A stretch of DNA of 12,721 nucleotides from an uncultured Nocardiaceae bacterium (GTDB lineage Bacteria > Actinomycetota > Actinomycetes > Mycobacteriales > Mycobacteriaceae). The DNA lies in NCBI GenBank assembly GCA_936936565.1, contig CAKZIX010000154.1, forward strand, positions 1 to 12,721. The letters run 5' to 3'. The position numbers and the translations under genes were made by a program. The notes beneath the pieces are model-generated. The model was not told the origin of the DNA and ran no database searches. It was given only the letters and a program-made list of their open reading frames with translations. Of the stretch, positions 6,588 to 12,721 are shown one piece after another (position 1 is the first letter of the stretch; each line of letters starts with the position of its first letter).

Positions 6588-8099
6588 TCACGCGGCGCGC
6601 AGCGGCGGATTCCCCAGGATCAGGTCGGCCGCGCGCTCGGCGACGGCGATCGTCGGCGCATTCGTGTTGCCGCGCGGGATCTTCGGCATCACGGAAGCGT
6701 CGACGATGCGCAGTCGCTCGATTCCGCGCACGCGCAGTTGCGGGTCGCAGACGGCGTCCACATTGCCGCCCATCGCGCAGCTGCTCGTGGCGTGGAAGAA
6801 GGTGCCGACGGTGCGCCGGATCCATCGCTCCTCGTCGGTGGCACCCGGAGCGACCTCGGCGGTGACAGCGGTGGCGACGGGTTCGGTCGCCATGATGTCG
6901 CGCGCCCGTGCGATTCCGCGGCGTAGCGCTACCAGGTCGGCGTCGTCGGCCAGGTAGTTCGGATCGATCGCGGCGCGGCCGGTGATGTCGAGACGGACCT
7001 GGCCGCGGCTGTGCACGTCGACCACCACGACCACCATCGTGACCATGCTCTGTGCGGCGCCGTCGAGTAGCGGCGGCGGCCCGGTCACGACGCAGAATTG
7101 CAGGTCGGGCGCGGGCTTCTCCAGGCTGCTGCGATCGAAGCCGCCGCATTCGAGGCCCACCGTGGACAACGGGCCGGAACCGTCACGCGTCCAGCGCGCG
7201 AGGTCGTCGGCGGTGTGCGGCTCCCGGAAGACGGCCGGCGCCTGCCAATGCGGCATCACCAGCGGATGGTCCTGCAGGCCGACGCCGACCATCGGCCGGT
7301 CCAGTTTCGGCCTGATCCCGCGAGCCCGCAGATCGGCGCGCGGACCGACGCCCGATCGCAGCAGCAACGCGGGTGTGTTGATAGCGCCGCCACACAGCAG
7401 CACCTCGCGCCGCGCCGCGACCTCGAAGCTGGCCCCCGCGTATCGGCCGCGTACGCCGGCGGCCCGCTCCCCGACTGTGACCAACTCGCTCACGTAGGCG
7501 TCGGTGACGACCGTCAGGTTCGGCCGGGGCAGCGCGGGCCGCAGGTAGGCATCGGCGGTGGACCGACGGCGCCCGCTGCGCTGGGTGACCTGCGCGACCC
7601 GCACGCCGTCGGCGACGACCGGCTCCGGGTCGGTGACGATCGGCAGCCCGGCGGCGTGGGCGGCCGCAATCCACAAGTCCCACAGCGGTTCCGGCTGCGT
7701 CACCGGTTGTAGCTGCACCATTTGTTCGGCGCGCTCGAAGTACGGCGACAGGTCCGCGTAGCCCCATCCGTCGCATCCGAACTTGTCGCGCCAGGTGTCG
7801 AAATCGAGTGGGCTGCCCCGAAAATAGACCATGGCGTTGATCGACGAACTACCCCCGAGGGTGCGCCCGTGCGGCCAGAACACGCTGCGCCCGTGGGCGT
7901 ATCGCTGCGCGACGGTGCTGTCCTGCCAGGCATATCGGCTGCGCCACAAGCGTTTCGCGCGCGCCGGCACCGCGATGTCGGGCGCATCGTCGGCCGGACC
8001 TGCCTCCAGCACAAGAACTTTCACGTCGGGATCGGCCGAGAGCCGGTTTGCCAGCACGCACCCCGCACTACCCGCTCCGACAATGATGTAGTCGTACAT
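6588..8099 (-). CDS. GMC-family FAD-dependent oxidoreductase (choline/alcohol dehydrogenase-like)
   Basis: A 503-residue flavoenzyme of the glucose-methanol-choline family, which oxidises alcohols to aldehydes or ketones using FAD. The dinucleotide-binding motif GAGSAG (8-13) follows YDYIIV. The two GMC signatures are present: GRTLGGSSSINAMVYFRG (78-95) and GGAINTPALLLRSGVG (237-252). The active-site His436 (FFHATSSCAMGG) and the asparagine in RGNTNAPT (476-483) match the choline-dehydrogenase-type His/Asn pair. There is no signal peptide. The start is ATG at 8099, which gives the classic N-terminus; GTG at 8108 adds three residues. It lies downstream of, and in the same direction as, the MDR gene but 388 bases away, so co-transcription is possible but not shown. 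The substrate cannot be read from the sequence; the family also includes PEG and terpene-alcohol dehydrogenases. Confidence 0.9.
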   Translation of the reverse strand: MYDYIIVGAGSAGCVLANRLSADPDVKVLVLEAGPADDAPDIAVPARAKRLWRSRYAWQDSTVAQRYAHGRSVFWPHGRTLGGSSSINAMVYFRGSPLDFDTWRDKFGCDGWGYADLSPYFERAEQMVQLQPVTQPEPLWDLWIAAAHAAGLPIVTDPEPVVADGVRVAQVTQRSGRRRSTADAYLRPALPRPNLTVVTDAYVSELVTVGERAAGVRGRYAGASFEVAARREVLLCGGAINTPALLLRSGVGPRADLRARGIRPKLDRPMVGVGLQDHPLVMPHWQAPAVFREPHTADDLARWTRDGSGPLSTVGLECGGFDRSSLEKPAPDLQFCVVTGPPPLLDGAAQSMVTMVVVVVDVHSRGQVRLDITGRAAIDPNYLADDADLVALRRGIARARDIMATEPVATAVTAEVAPGATDEERWIRRTVGTFFHATSSCAMGGNVDAVCDPQLRVRGIERLRIVDASVMPKIPRGNTNAPTIAVAERAADLILGNPPLRAA

Positions 8100-8487
8100 T
8101 CGCCGCACCCCCGCCGAGCAAACGCTGTGGCAGACATCAACTTAGACGCTTGTCGATGCAGCCGTTGATCTAACGTTGTCGCAACCATGCGGTGCCTTGA
8201 CAGCACGATTTGATCACCGTTGGGGAAACATTTCAATACCGAACTAAGTATCCACGGTCCACAGCGTCAACCCACTCCCCGCCCGCGCAGCAACGCCGCC
8301 GAATCAGAGTCGAGCAAAATACTGCCGAATCAGAGTCGAGCAAAATACCGAAACACCGTGCCCGATATCCGGGCAAAGCGTTACCGAATCCGGTGCCAGC
8401 AGCGGGCTCGGGCGAGTGACCTTTGGCCGTCGGCTGGCCCACCCACGCACAACACGACACCGGACACAAGGTGCGAGGTCGTGCGGC
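8100..8487. other. Intergenic region upstream of the GMC gene
   Basis: This is 388 bases without a convincing gene; the open frames here give low-complexity translations without family resemblance. It holds a two-copy 26-bp tandem repeat (8298-8349), a small inverted repeat GCCCG-ATATC-CGGGC (8360-8374), and GTTGTCGCAAC (8175-8185), a 4-bp-arm palindrome upstream of the GMC start. I could not find a well-spaced -35/-10 pair for the GMC gene. Confidence 0.6.
8298..8349. repeat. 26-bp tandem direct repeat, two copies
   Basis: Copy 1 (8298-8323) and copy 2 (8324-8349) match at 25 of 26 bases. The unit begins GCCGAATCAGAGTCGAGC and continues with AAAATAC plus T or C. It is a head-to-tail duplication with no spacer and is A-richer than the surroundings. 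Each copy contains two GANTC sites (GAATC and GAGTC). No third copy or CRISPR-like spacer is present. Confidence 0.9.
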
Positions 8488-9423
8488 CTACACGCGCAAC
8501 AGCACCTTGCCCGTCGCCTCGTGCGCCTCGATGAGCCGATGTGCCTCGGCGGCCTGCTCGAGCGGCAGGACGTCGTGAATCAACGGCGTGAGTACCCCGG
8601 CCGCCGCGAGTTCGTGAGCTTCGCCGCGCCGCGCCGCGACGCCGGCGAGCCAGGCCGGACCACCGCAACCGACGATCGAGAGCCCGCGCGACACCAGGTC
8701 CGGTGCGCCTACCTGCGGTGGCCGGCCGCTGAGCAGGCCGTAGCAGAGCATGCGTCCGCGCAGCGGCGTCATGGCGTCGAGGACGGCCGCGGCCGTCGGG
8801 CCGCCGATGGATTCGAACACGACGTCGATCCCGGCGGGCACGTGCGCGGCCCAGTCGGGCCGGGAATGATCGAGCACCTCGTCCGCCCCGAACGACAGCG
8901 CCTGCTTGCGCTTGGCCTCGGTGCCGGCTGTCGCGACGATTCGGCCCGCACCCTTCGACCGCGCCAACTGCGTGAGGTAGGCACCGATACCAGTTCCCGC
9001 CGCTTCGATCAGCACCGTTTCGCCGTCGAGCGCGGCGGTGTCCAGCAGCGCGAGCGCCACGGCGGCATGCATCGACACCGCCAGCGCCGCCGCGCTCGAC
9101 AGGCCGTCGGGAATCGGATAGACGGCAGCGGCGTCGACGGCCAGGAACTCGGCGTAGGCACCGAGCGGTTCGCTCATTGCGACCACGCGCCGCCCGACGA
9201 GATCCGCCTGGCCGGCCTCGACGATCCCCGCCGCCTCGAACCCGAACACCGCGGGCACCGCCGGAACCGGGAACGCGCCCGACCGCAACTGCGTCTCGAC
9301 GAAGCTGACCCCGGCCAACTCGGTGCGCACCAGCACCTGCCCGGATGCCGGACTGGGAGGCGGAACATCCTGCGGGACAAGCACTTCCGGGCCGCCAGCC
9401 GACGTCATCACGATCGCGCGCAT
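8488..9423 (-). CDS. Zinc-independent MDR oxidoreductase, quinone oxidoreductase-like
   Basis: A 311-residue medium-chain dehydrogenase/reductase, probably an NADPH-dependent quinone or enone reductase. The N-terminal catalytic domain begins MRAIVMTSAGGPEVL. The cofactor-binding fold carries AAGTGIG (141-147) in a long helix start, followed by GADEVLDH (179-186) and FESIGG (203-208), typical of the QOR branch. The cysteine-rich zinc loop of classic alcohol dehydrogenases is absent. The start is ATG at 9423, with GGAGG four bases upstream; the frame stays open upstream only as a shadow of the tetR gene. It is divergent from the TetR regulator, with 90 bases between them holding a strong promoter and operator, so repression by that regulator is likely. 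The physiological substrate is unknown. Confidence 0.9.
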   Translation of the reverse strand: MRAIVMTSAGGPEVLVPQDVPPPSPASGQVLVRTELAGVSFVETQLRSGAFPVPAVPAVFGFEAAGIVEAGQADLVGRRVVAMSEPLGAYAEFLAVDAAAVYPIPDGLSSAAALAVSMHAAVALALLDTAALDGETVLIEAAGTGIGAYLTQLARSKGAGRIVATAGTEAKRKQALSFGADEVLDHSRPDWAAHVPAGIDVVFESIGGPTAAAVLDAMTPLRGRMLCYGLLSGRPPQVGAPDLVSRGLSIVGCGGPAWLAGVAARRGEAHELAAAGVLTPLIHDVLPLEQAAEAHRLIEAHEATGKVLLRV

Positions 9424-9437
9424 ACATCCTCCACAAT

Positions 9438-9452
9438 TTGACCCTTGGTCCA
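9438..9452. promoter_or_regulatory. Possible second, weaker TetR-type site
   Basis: TTGACC-CTT-GGTCCA is an imperfect 15-bp palindrome (five of six arm pairs) in the leader of the MDR gene, just upstream of its ribosome binding site. Its left half TTGACC is identical to that of the main palindrome at 9475, and the two starts are 37 bases apart. It may be an auxiliary operator; the evidence is only similarity. Confidence 0.35.
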
Positions 9453-9468
9453 CTTCAATGCTCTCGCC

Positions 9469-9497
9469 ACGATATTGACCGTCAGTCAAGTTGTCAA
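9469..9497 (-). promoter_or_regulatory. Promoter of the MDR oxidoreductase gene
   Basis: On the minus strand a perfect TTGACA (9497-9492) is followed by exactly 17 bases and then TATCGT (9474-9469), a TANNNT -10 with four of six consensus matches. Transcription would start near 9462, giving a leader of about 39 bases with a proper ribosome binding site. This is the best-formed promoter in the window. Confidence 0.75.
9475..9489. promoter_or_regulatory. Likely TetR operator within the divergent promoter
   Basis: TTGACCGTCAGTCAA has 5-bp perfect arms (TTGAC/GTCAA), plus a further G/C pair at positions 7 and 9. The pattern is TTGACnGnCnGTCAA. It lies between divergent tetR and MDR genes and fills most of the spacer between the MDR -35 and -10. 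Binding there would block RNA polymerase directly. A second small palindrome, GTTGTCAAC (9490-9498), abuts it and covers the -35. Regulation by the adjacent TetR protein is inference from position. Confidence 0.65.
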
Positions 9498-9501
9498 CGG
9501 G

Positions 9502-9507
9502 TAGGGT
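9502..9507 (+). promoter_or_regulatory. Candidate -10 of a leaderless tetR transcript
   Basis: TAGGGT fits the TANNNT pattern and ends six bases before the ATG at 9514, the spacing expected if transcription starts at the start codon itself. No strong ribosome binding site is seen before the ATG. A well-placed -35 is lacking, as is common for such promoters in actinobacteria. TTGACC of the operator is 21 bases away, too far for a canonical pair. Confidence 0.4.
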
Positions 9508-9513
9508 CGCGAC

Positions 9514-10086
9514 ATGGTCGAGCGGAAGGAACGCGCCGACGCGGCGCGCAATCGCCGCGCAATTCTCGACGCCGCCGAAACCCTGATCTCGCGCCACGGC
9601 GCCACACACGTGTCCATCGACCAGATCGCCGCGGCCGCCGGAGTCGGCAAGGGCACCGTGTTCCACCGCTTCGGCAGCCGCGAGGGCCTACTGCGGGAGT
9701 TGCTGTTCGAGCGCGCGTTCTCGCTGCGCGACGCCGTCGCGGCCGGTCCGCCACCGTTGGGCCCCGGCGCGCCGGCACCCGAGCGCCTGCGCGCCTACTT
9801 CGACGCCATGACGAAACTCGTCGTCGACAACGTGGGCATCGTCGTCGCCTACGACCAGGCGACCACCAACCGCGCCCGGGAGGAACTGCATTCGTTCTGG
9901 TACGCACACATCGGCGGCCTGCTGAAAACGGTGCGGCCCGACATGGACAGCGACGCCGTCGCCCACGTGCTGCTCAGCATGCTCAGCGGCTCCGTCGTGC
10001 AGGAAATGGTGCGCGCAGGCCAGGCCGACCGGCTGCACACCGCGGTGCACAGCGTGATCGAGTCCGTCGTCGCCGGCGCGCCGTAG
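9514..10086 (+). CDS. TetR/AcrR-family transcriptional regulator
   Basis: A 190-residue DNA-binding repressor of TetR type. The N-terminal helix-turn-helix domain covers about residues 12-62 (RNRRAILDAAETLI, then SIDQIAAAAGVGKGTVFHRF at 34-53, then GSREGLL), close to the family consensus. The C-terminal region (about 70-187) is the variable, mostly helical ligand-binding and dimerisation domain; its ligand cannot be predicted. It is divergently arranged with the MDR oxidoreductase across a 90-base gap carrying a TTGAC-type palindrome. It therefore probably represses that gene and perhaps itself, and possibly the GMC gene downstream. The transcript may be leaderless. It converges with rplA, from which it is insulated by a strong hairpin. 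The family call is firm; the regulon is inferred. Confidence 0.93.
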   Translation: MVERKERADAARNRRAILDAAETLISRHGATHVSIDQIAAAAGVGKGTVFHRFGSREGLLRELLFERAFSLRDAVAAGPPPLGPGAPAPERLRAYFDAMTKLVVDNVGIVVAYDQATTNRAREELHSFWYAHIGGLLKTVRPDMDSDAVAHVLLSMLSGSVVQEMVRAGQADRLHTAVHSVIESVVAGAP

Positions 10087-10089
10087 AAC

Positions 10090-10125
10090 GCAAAGGGCCG
10101 CATGGAATCCCATGCGGCCCTTTGC
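10090..10125. terminator. Bidirectional terminator between tetR and rplA
   Basis: A perfect 16-bp stem (10090-10105 with 10110-10125, beginning GCAAAGGGCCGCATGG) closes a four-base loop between two convergent genes. The A-rich and T-rich ends of the arms (CAAAG/CTTTG) give short T-runs on both strands, so it can serve tetR and the rplK-rplA operon alike. Confidence 0.88.
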
Positions 10126-10135
10126 TTATGCAGAC

Positions 10136-10849
10136 TTACTCGCTGTCGTCGAGCAGGTTACGCGTCTTGTTCGGATCCACCGGGATGCCCGGTCCGGTGG
10201 TCGTGGAGAGCGTGATCTTCTTGACGTAGCGGCCCTTCGCCGTCGACGGCTTGGCACGCAGCACCTCATCGAGCGCGGCACCATAGTTCTGCACCAGCTT
10301 CTCGGCGTCGAAGCTCGCCTTGCCGATCACGAAGTGCAGGTTGGAGTGCTTGTCGACGCGGAAGTTGATCTTACCGCCCTTGATGTCCTGGATCGCCTTG
10401 GTGACGTCCATGGTCACCGTGCCGGTCTTCGGGTTCGGCATCAGGCCACGCGGGCCCAGGATGCGCGCGATCCGACCGACCTTGGCCATCTGGTCCGGCG
10501 TCGCGATCGCGGCGTCGAACTCCAGCCAGCCTTCCTGGATGCGAGCGATGAGATCTTCCGCACCGACGACGTCGGCGCCGGCAGCCTCGGCCTCGGCGGC
10601 CTTCGGACCGGCGGCGAACACGATGACGCGCGCGGTCTTACCGGTGCCGTTCGGCAGGTTGACGGTGCCGCGCACCATCTGATCGGCCTTGCGGGGATCC
10701 ACACCGAGACGCATCGCGACCTCGACGGTCGCGTCCATCTTGGACGAGGTGGTCTCCTTGGCCAGCTTGGCGGCGGCCAGCGGCGTGTACAGCTTGTCGC
10801 GGTCCACCTTCTCGGCGGCGGCGAGGTATACCTTGCTCTTCTTTGCCAT
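10136..10849 (-). CDS. rplA: 50S ribosomal protein L1
   Basis: Large-subunit protein of the L1 stalk, which helps move deacylated tRNA out of the E site; in many bacteria it also represses its own operon by binding the mRNA. It has 237 residues, the usual length. The family signature region is clear: ATPDQMAKVGRIARILGPRG (116-135) followed by LMPNPKTGTV (136-145). KINFRVDKHSNLHFVIGK lies further on. The start is ATG at 10849 (MAKKSKVYLAAAEKVD); the ribosome binding site is weak (GAGAG). It follows rplK by 67 bases and ends just before a 16-bp terminator hairpin. The intergenic gap contains a GGGCC/GGCCC stem, which could be an L1 target, but I cannot support that further. Confidence 0.98.
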   Translation of the reverse strand: MAKKSKVYLAAAEKVDRDKLYTPLAAAKLAKETTSSKMDATVEVAMRLGVDPRKADQMVRGTVNLPNGTGKTARVIVFAAGPKAAEAEAAGADVVGAEDLIARIQEGWLEFDAAIATPDQMAKVGRIARILGPRGLMPNPKTGTVTMDVTKAIQDIKGGKINFRVDKHSNLHFVIGKASFDAEKLVQNYGAALDEVLRAKPSTAKGRYVKKITLSTTTGPGIPVDPNKTRNLLDDSE

Positions 10850-10916
10850 GTTGAATCTGTCTCTCTTGATCAGCTGTGGTCAGCGGGCCTGGCCGGCCCT
10901 CCCACGCGGGAATGAA

Positions 10917-11351
10917 TTAGTCGACGACCGTCAGGCCCATCGAGCGCGCGGTGCCGGCGATGATCTTGGCAGCCTGCTCGATGTCGTTGGCGTTGAGGTC
11001 TTCCGCCTTGGTCTTGGCGATCTCGCGCACCTGGTCCATGGTCACCTTGCCGACCTTGGTCTTGTGCGGCTCGCCCGAGCCCTTCTGCACACCTGCGGCA
11101 CTGAGCAGCAGCTTGGCAGCCGGCGGGGTCTTGAGCTTGAAGTCGAACGAACGGTCTTCGTAGACCGAGATCTCGACCGGCACGACCTGACCGCGCTGCG
11201 ACTCGGTCGCGGCGTTGTAGGCCTTGCAGAACTCCATGATGTTCACGCCGTGCTGACCAAGCGCAGGACCGACGGGCGGCGCAGGGTTCGCCTGGCCGGC
11301 CTTGATCTGCAACTTGATGATCCCGGCGAGCTTCTTCTTCTTGGGGGGCAT
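10917..11351 (-). CDS. rplK: 50S ribosomal protein L11
   Basis: Large-subunit protein at the GTPase-associated centre, binding 23S rRNA next to L10. It is needed for the stringent response and is a target area of thiopeptides. It has 144 residues. The N-terminal domain shows KLQIKAGQANPAPPVGPALG (13-32) and the proline-rich loop. The middle carries RSFDFKLKTPP. The C-terminal rRNA-binding domain ends in the signature-like AGTARSMGLTV. The start is ATG at 11351 (MPPKKKK), with an AGGA/AAGG region upstream. It lies 72 bases after nusG, with a small leader hairpin between them, and is followed by rplA in the same operon. Confidence 0.98.
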   Translation of the reverse strand: MPPKKKKLAGIIKLQIKAGQANPAPPVGPALGQHGVNIMEFCKAYNAATESQRGQVVPVEISVYEDRSFDFKLKTPPAAKLLLSAAGVQKGSGEPHKTKVGKVTMDQVREIAKTKAEDLNANDIEQAAKIIAGTARSMGLTVVD

Positions 11352-11396
11352 CCTTGTTTCCTAGTGTTTGTTTCTTGCTGGATTGCAAGTGTGGGA

Positions 11397-11413
11397 GGGG
11401 CTTCGGCAGCCCC
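11397..11413 (-). promoter_or_regulatory. Hairpin between nusG and rplK
   Basis: GGGGCT and AGCCCC form a 6-bp stem with a five-base loop, 10 bases after the nusG stop. The sequence after it (TCCCACACTTGC) has no T-run. It may be a weak terminator or part of the L11/L1 operon leader. The assignment is uncertain. Confidence 0.35.
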
Positions 11414-11423
11414 ACGCGCGCAA

Positions 11424-12197
11424 TTAGATCTTGGCGACCTTGTCGAAGGCGATATCGACCGGCGTCTCGCGGCCGAAGATCGACACCAGCACCTTGAGCT
11501 TCTGCTGCTCGGCGTTGACCTCGCTGATGGTCGCCGGCAGCGTCGCGAACGGGCCGTCCATCACGGTGACCGACTCGCCGACCTCGAAATCGACCTCGAT
11601 GGTGGGCTTCACGACGGCCTCCACCGCGGCCTCGCCCTGGGCGGGCGCAGCGGCGGCGGCCTGCTTCTTCAGCTCGGACTCGGGCAGCAGGAACTTCACC
11701 ACGTCCTTGATGGTCAGCGGCGACGGGCGCGACGTGGCGCCGACGAAACCGGTGACACCGGGGGTGTTGCGCACCGCGCCCCAGGACTCGTCGTTGAGCT
11801 CCATGCGGACGAGAATGTATCCGGGCAGCACTTTTCTGTTGACCTGCTTGCGCTGGCCGTTCTTGATTTCGGTGACCTCTTCGGTGGGCACCTCGACCTG
11901 GAAGATGTAATCGCCGACGTCCAGATTCTGGACGCGGGTTTCCAGGTTCGCCTTCACCTTGTTCTCGTAGCCGGCGTAGGAGTGGATGACGTACCAGTCG
12001 CCGGGCGCACGGCGCAGCTCCGCCTCGAGCTCCTTGACCGGATCGACCGGACCAGCGGGCTCGGCAGGAGCGGTGTCGGTCACCTCGTCGGCACCCTCCG
12101 ACGTCACGACCTCATCGGCGGGCGCGTCGTCGGTCTCCAGCGGAGCCACGGCAGACGTGTCAGCCTCGTCGGTGAAGTCGTTCTCTGGGGTGCTCAC
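11424..12197 (-). CDS. nusG: Transcription termination/antitermination factor NusG
   Basis: RNA polymerase-bound elongation factor that modulates pausing and Rho termination and links to the ribosome. It has 257 residues. An acidic, Ala/Glu-rich N-terminal extension (1-65) is common in actinobacteria. The NGN domain (about 67-172) has DWYVIHSYAGYENKVKANLE and RKVLPGYILVRMEL. An Ala-rich linker (175-200) follows, then the KOW domain (about 205-257) with VGESVTVMDGPFATLPATISEVN and FGRETPVDIAFDKVAKI. The start is GTG at 12197, with GGAG upstream. secE precedes it by 70 bases, a gap that includes a G+C-rich imperfect hairpin (about 12227-12248), and rplK follows. The secE-nusG-rplK-rplA order is conserved widely in bacteria. 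Confidence 0.98.
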   Translation of the reverse strand: MSTPENDFTDEADTSAVAPLETDDAPADEVVTSEGADEVTDTAPAEPAGPVDPVKELEAELRRAPGDWYVIHSYAGYENKVKANLETRVQNLDVGDYIFQVEVPTEEVTEIKNGQRKQVNRKVLPGYILVRMELNDESWGAVRNTPGVTGFVGATSRPSPLTIKDVVKFLLPESELKKQAAAAAPAQGEAAVEAVVKPTIEVDFEVGESVTVMDGPFATLPATISEVNAEQQKLKVLVSIFGRETPVDIAFDKVAKI

Positions 12198-12267
12198 TGG
12201 GCACTCCGCCCTTCCTAGTCGTCGACCGCGCGCCGCTTGCGGAGCGCGCGTGCACTCTGTTCGTCGG

Positions 12268-12630
12268 TTAGCCGAACAGCCAGCTGACGCCCTTGATGAA
12301 CGCCAGGTCCAGGCCGCTGATGAACGCGACCATGAACACCACGAACACCAGAACGACGCTGGTGTAGGTGACCATCTGCTTGCGATTCGGCCAGATCACC
12401 TTGCGCAGCTCGGCGATCACCTCACGCAGGTACCGCCGAACCGCCTTGAAAATGTTCTCCCGGGCCGGCGCCTTTGCAGCGACCTTCGCGGTGCGGCTGG
12501 CCGTCCGGGTGCTCGCCGTCTGCACGGCCTGCCCGGAAGCGCGCGACGCGCGGCTGGACCGCTTACCGCTCGGCCGCTTCGCCGTGGCTTCGCCCGCGTC
12601 GGTGTCGACCGTGACGTCGTCGTCGCTCAC
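12268..12630 (-). CDS. secE: Preprotein translocase subunit SecE
   Basis: Essential membrane subunit that clamps SecY in the SecYEG channel. It has 120 residues in the short actinobacterial form with one transmembrane helix. A Ser/Arg/Ala-rich, poorly conserved N-terminus (1-55) is followed by the amphipathic helix and hinge with the hallmark ELRKVIWPNRKQM (74-86), then the membrane span (about 88-108, TSVVLVFVVFMVAFISGLDL). The start is GTG at 12630 (VSDDDVTVD), with AGAAGG upstream. It lies just downstream of tRNA-Trp and upstream of nusG, the standard arrangement. Confidence 0.96.
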   Translation of the reverse strand: MSDDDVTVDTDAGEATAKRPSGKRSSRASRASGQAVQTASTRTASRTAKVAAKAPARENIFKAVRRYLREVIAELRKVIWPNRKQMVTYTSVVLVFVVFMVAFISGLDLAFIKGVSWLFG

Positions 12631-12673
12631 CAGCTACGCCTTCTCTCTCTCGCATCGCTTTACCCACCGGGGG

Positions 12674-12721
12674 CAGGGGCGACAGGACTTGAACCTGCAA
12701 CCTGCGGTTTTGGAGACCGCT
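12674..12721 (-). tRNA. tRNA-Trp (anticodon CCA), 3' part only
   Basis: The minus strand reads through the anticodon arm (stem GCGGT/ACCGC, loop CTCCAAA, anticodon CCA at 12713-12711), the variable region, the T arm (GCAGG-TTCAAGT-CCTGT) and the 3' acceptor strand CGCCCCT with discriminator G at 12674. The next bases are CCC, so the 3' CCA is not encoded. The D arm and 5' acceptor strand lie beyond the right edge. Its position before secE is the usual one in actinobacteria. Confidence 0.95.

Noticed and set aside
8298..8349. CRISPR array
   Set aside because: There are only two adjacent copies with no spacers and no cas genes nearby.
8360..8374. Inverted repeat GCCCG-ATATC-CGGGC as terminator of the MDR gene
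   Set aside because: It lies about 115 bases beyond the stop, with a 5-bp stem and no T-run on the relevant strand, so support is too weak.
8220..8534. Small plus-strand gene across the tandem repeat
   Set aside because: Its translation only reflects the 26-bp duplication and runs into the 3' end of the MDR gene; there is no ribosome binding site or family resemblance.
8381..9436. 351-codon minus-strand frame overlapping the MDR gene
   Set aside because: It is an out-of-frame reading of the oxidoreductase; it is Arg/Gly-rich, while the other frame has all the MDR motifs and a good ribosome binding site.
6588..10086. Mobile element carrying the oxidoreductase block
   Set aside because: I see no transposase, integrase, terminal inverted repeats, target duplication or tRNA attachment site bounding the block.
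10689..12218. 509-codon plus-strand open frame over rplK and nusG
   Set aside because: It is a shadow of conserved genes on the other strand, with Leu/Gly/Asp-repetitive translation.

Overview
This is a GC-rich actinobacterial chromosome segment, almost certainly from the mycolic-acid group (Mycobacteriales, e.g. the Rhodococcus/Nocardia/Gordonia/Mycobacterium circle). The evidence is the gene content and order: tRNA-Trp, secE, nusG, rplK, rplA, then a variable segment containing a LipG-like hydrolase, then rplJ, rplL, an Mkl/MceG-type ABC ATPase, and rpoB. M. tuberculosis has the same backbone (secE-nusG-rplK-rplA-[mmaA4-1, lipG, ...]-rplJ-rplL-...-mkl-...-rpoB). I cannot fix the genus from the sequence alone.

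Layout, low to high coordinate. 1-1423: the first ~474 codons of rpoB (minus strand, running off the left edge), including the complete rifampicin cluster with sensitive-type residues. 1424-1867: rpoB upstream region with a candidate promoter and leader hairpin. 1868-3028: a decayed, repeatedly frameshifted pseudogene of unknown family. 3049-4128: mkl/mceG, with a 9-bp inverted repeat in its leader. 4224-4265: a strong intrinsic terminator closing the rplJ-rplL operon. 4286-5287: rplL and rplJ, preceded by a probable L10 leader RNA. 5595-6485: LipG-like alpha/beta hydrolase (plus strand). 6588-10086: an accessory block made of a GMC-family flavin oxidoreductase, a quinone-oxidoreductase-like MDR protein and a divergent TetR regulator. 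10090-10125: a 16-bp-stem bidirectional terminator. 10136-12630: rplA, rplK, nusG, secE. 12674-12721: 3' part of tRNA-Trp.

Functionally the window is mainly the transcription/translation core: RNA polymerase beta subunit, NusG, the ribosomal stalk (L10, L7/L12, L11), L1, and the SecE translocon subunit. MceG is the shared ATPase known to energise Mce lipid importers in this group. The accessory block looks like a small, locally regulated oxidoreductase unit. The MDR promoter has a good -35/-10 pair, and a 15-bp TTGAC-type palindrome lies in its spacer, which fits repression by the adjacent TetR protein.

I do not see a clear novel defence, mobile or biosynthetic system. The points most worth a second look are the TetR operator architecture, the multiply frameshifted pseudogene between mkl and rpoB, the accessory insertion between the two ribosomal operons, a 26-bp tandem repeat upstream of the GMC gene, and several perfect inverted repeats in ribosomal and mkl leaders.
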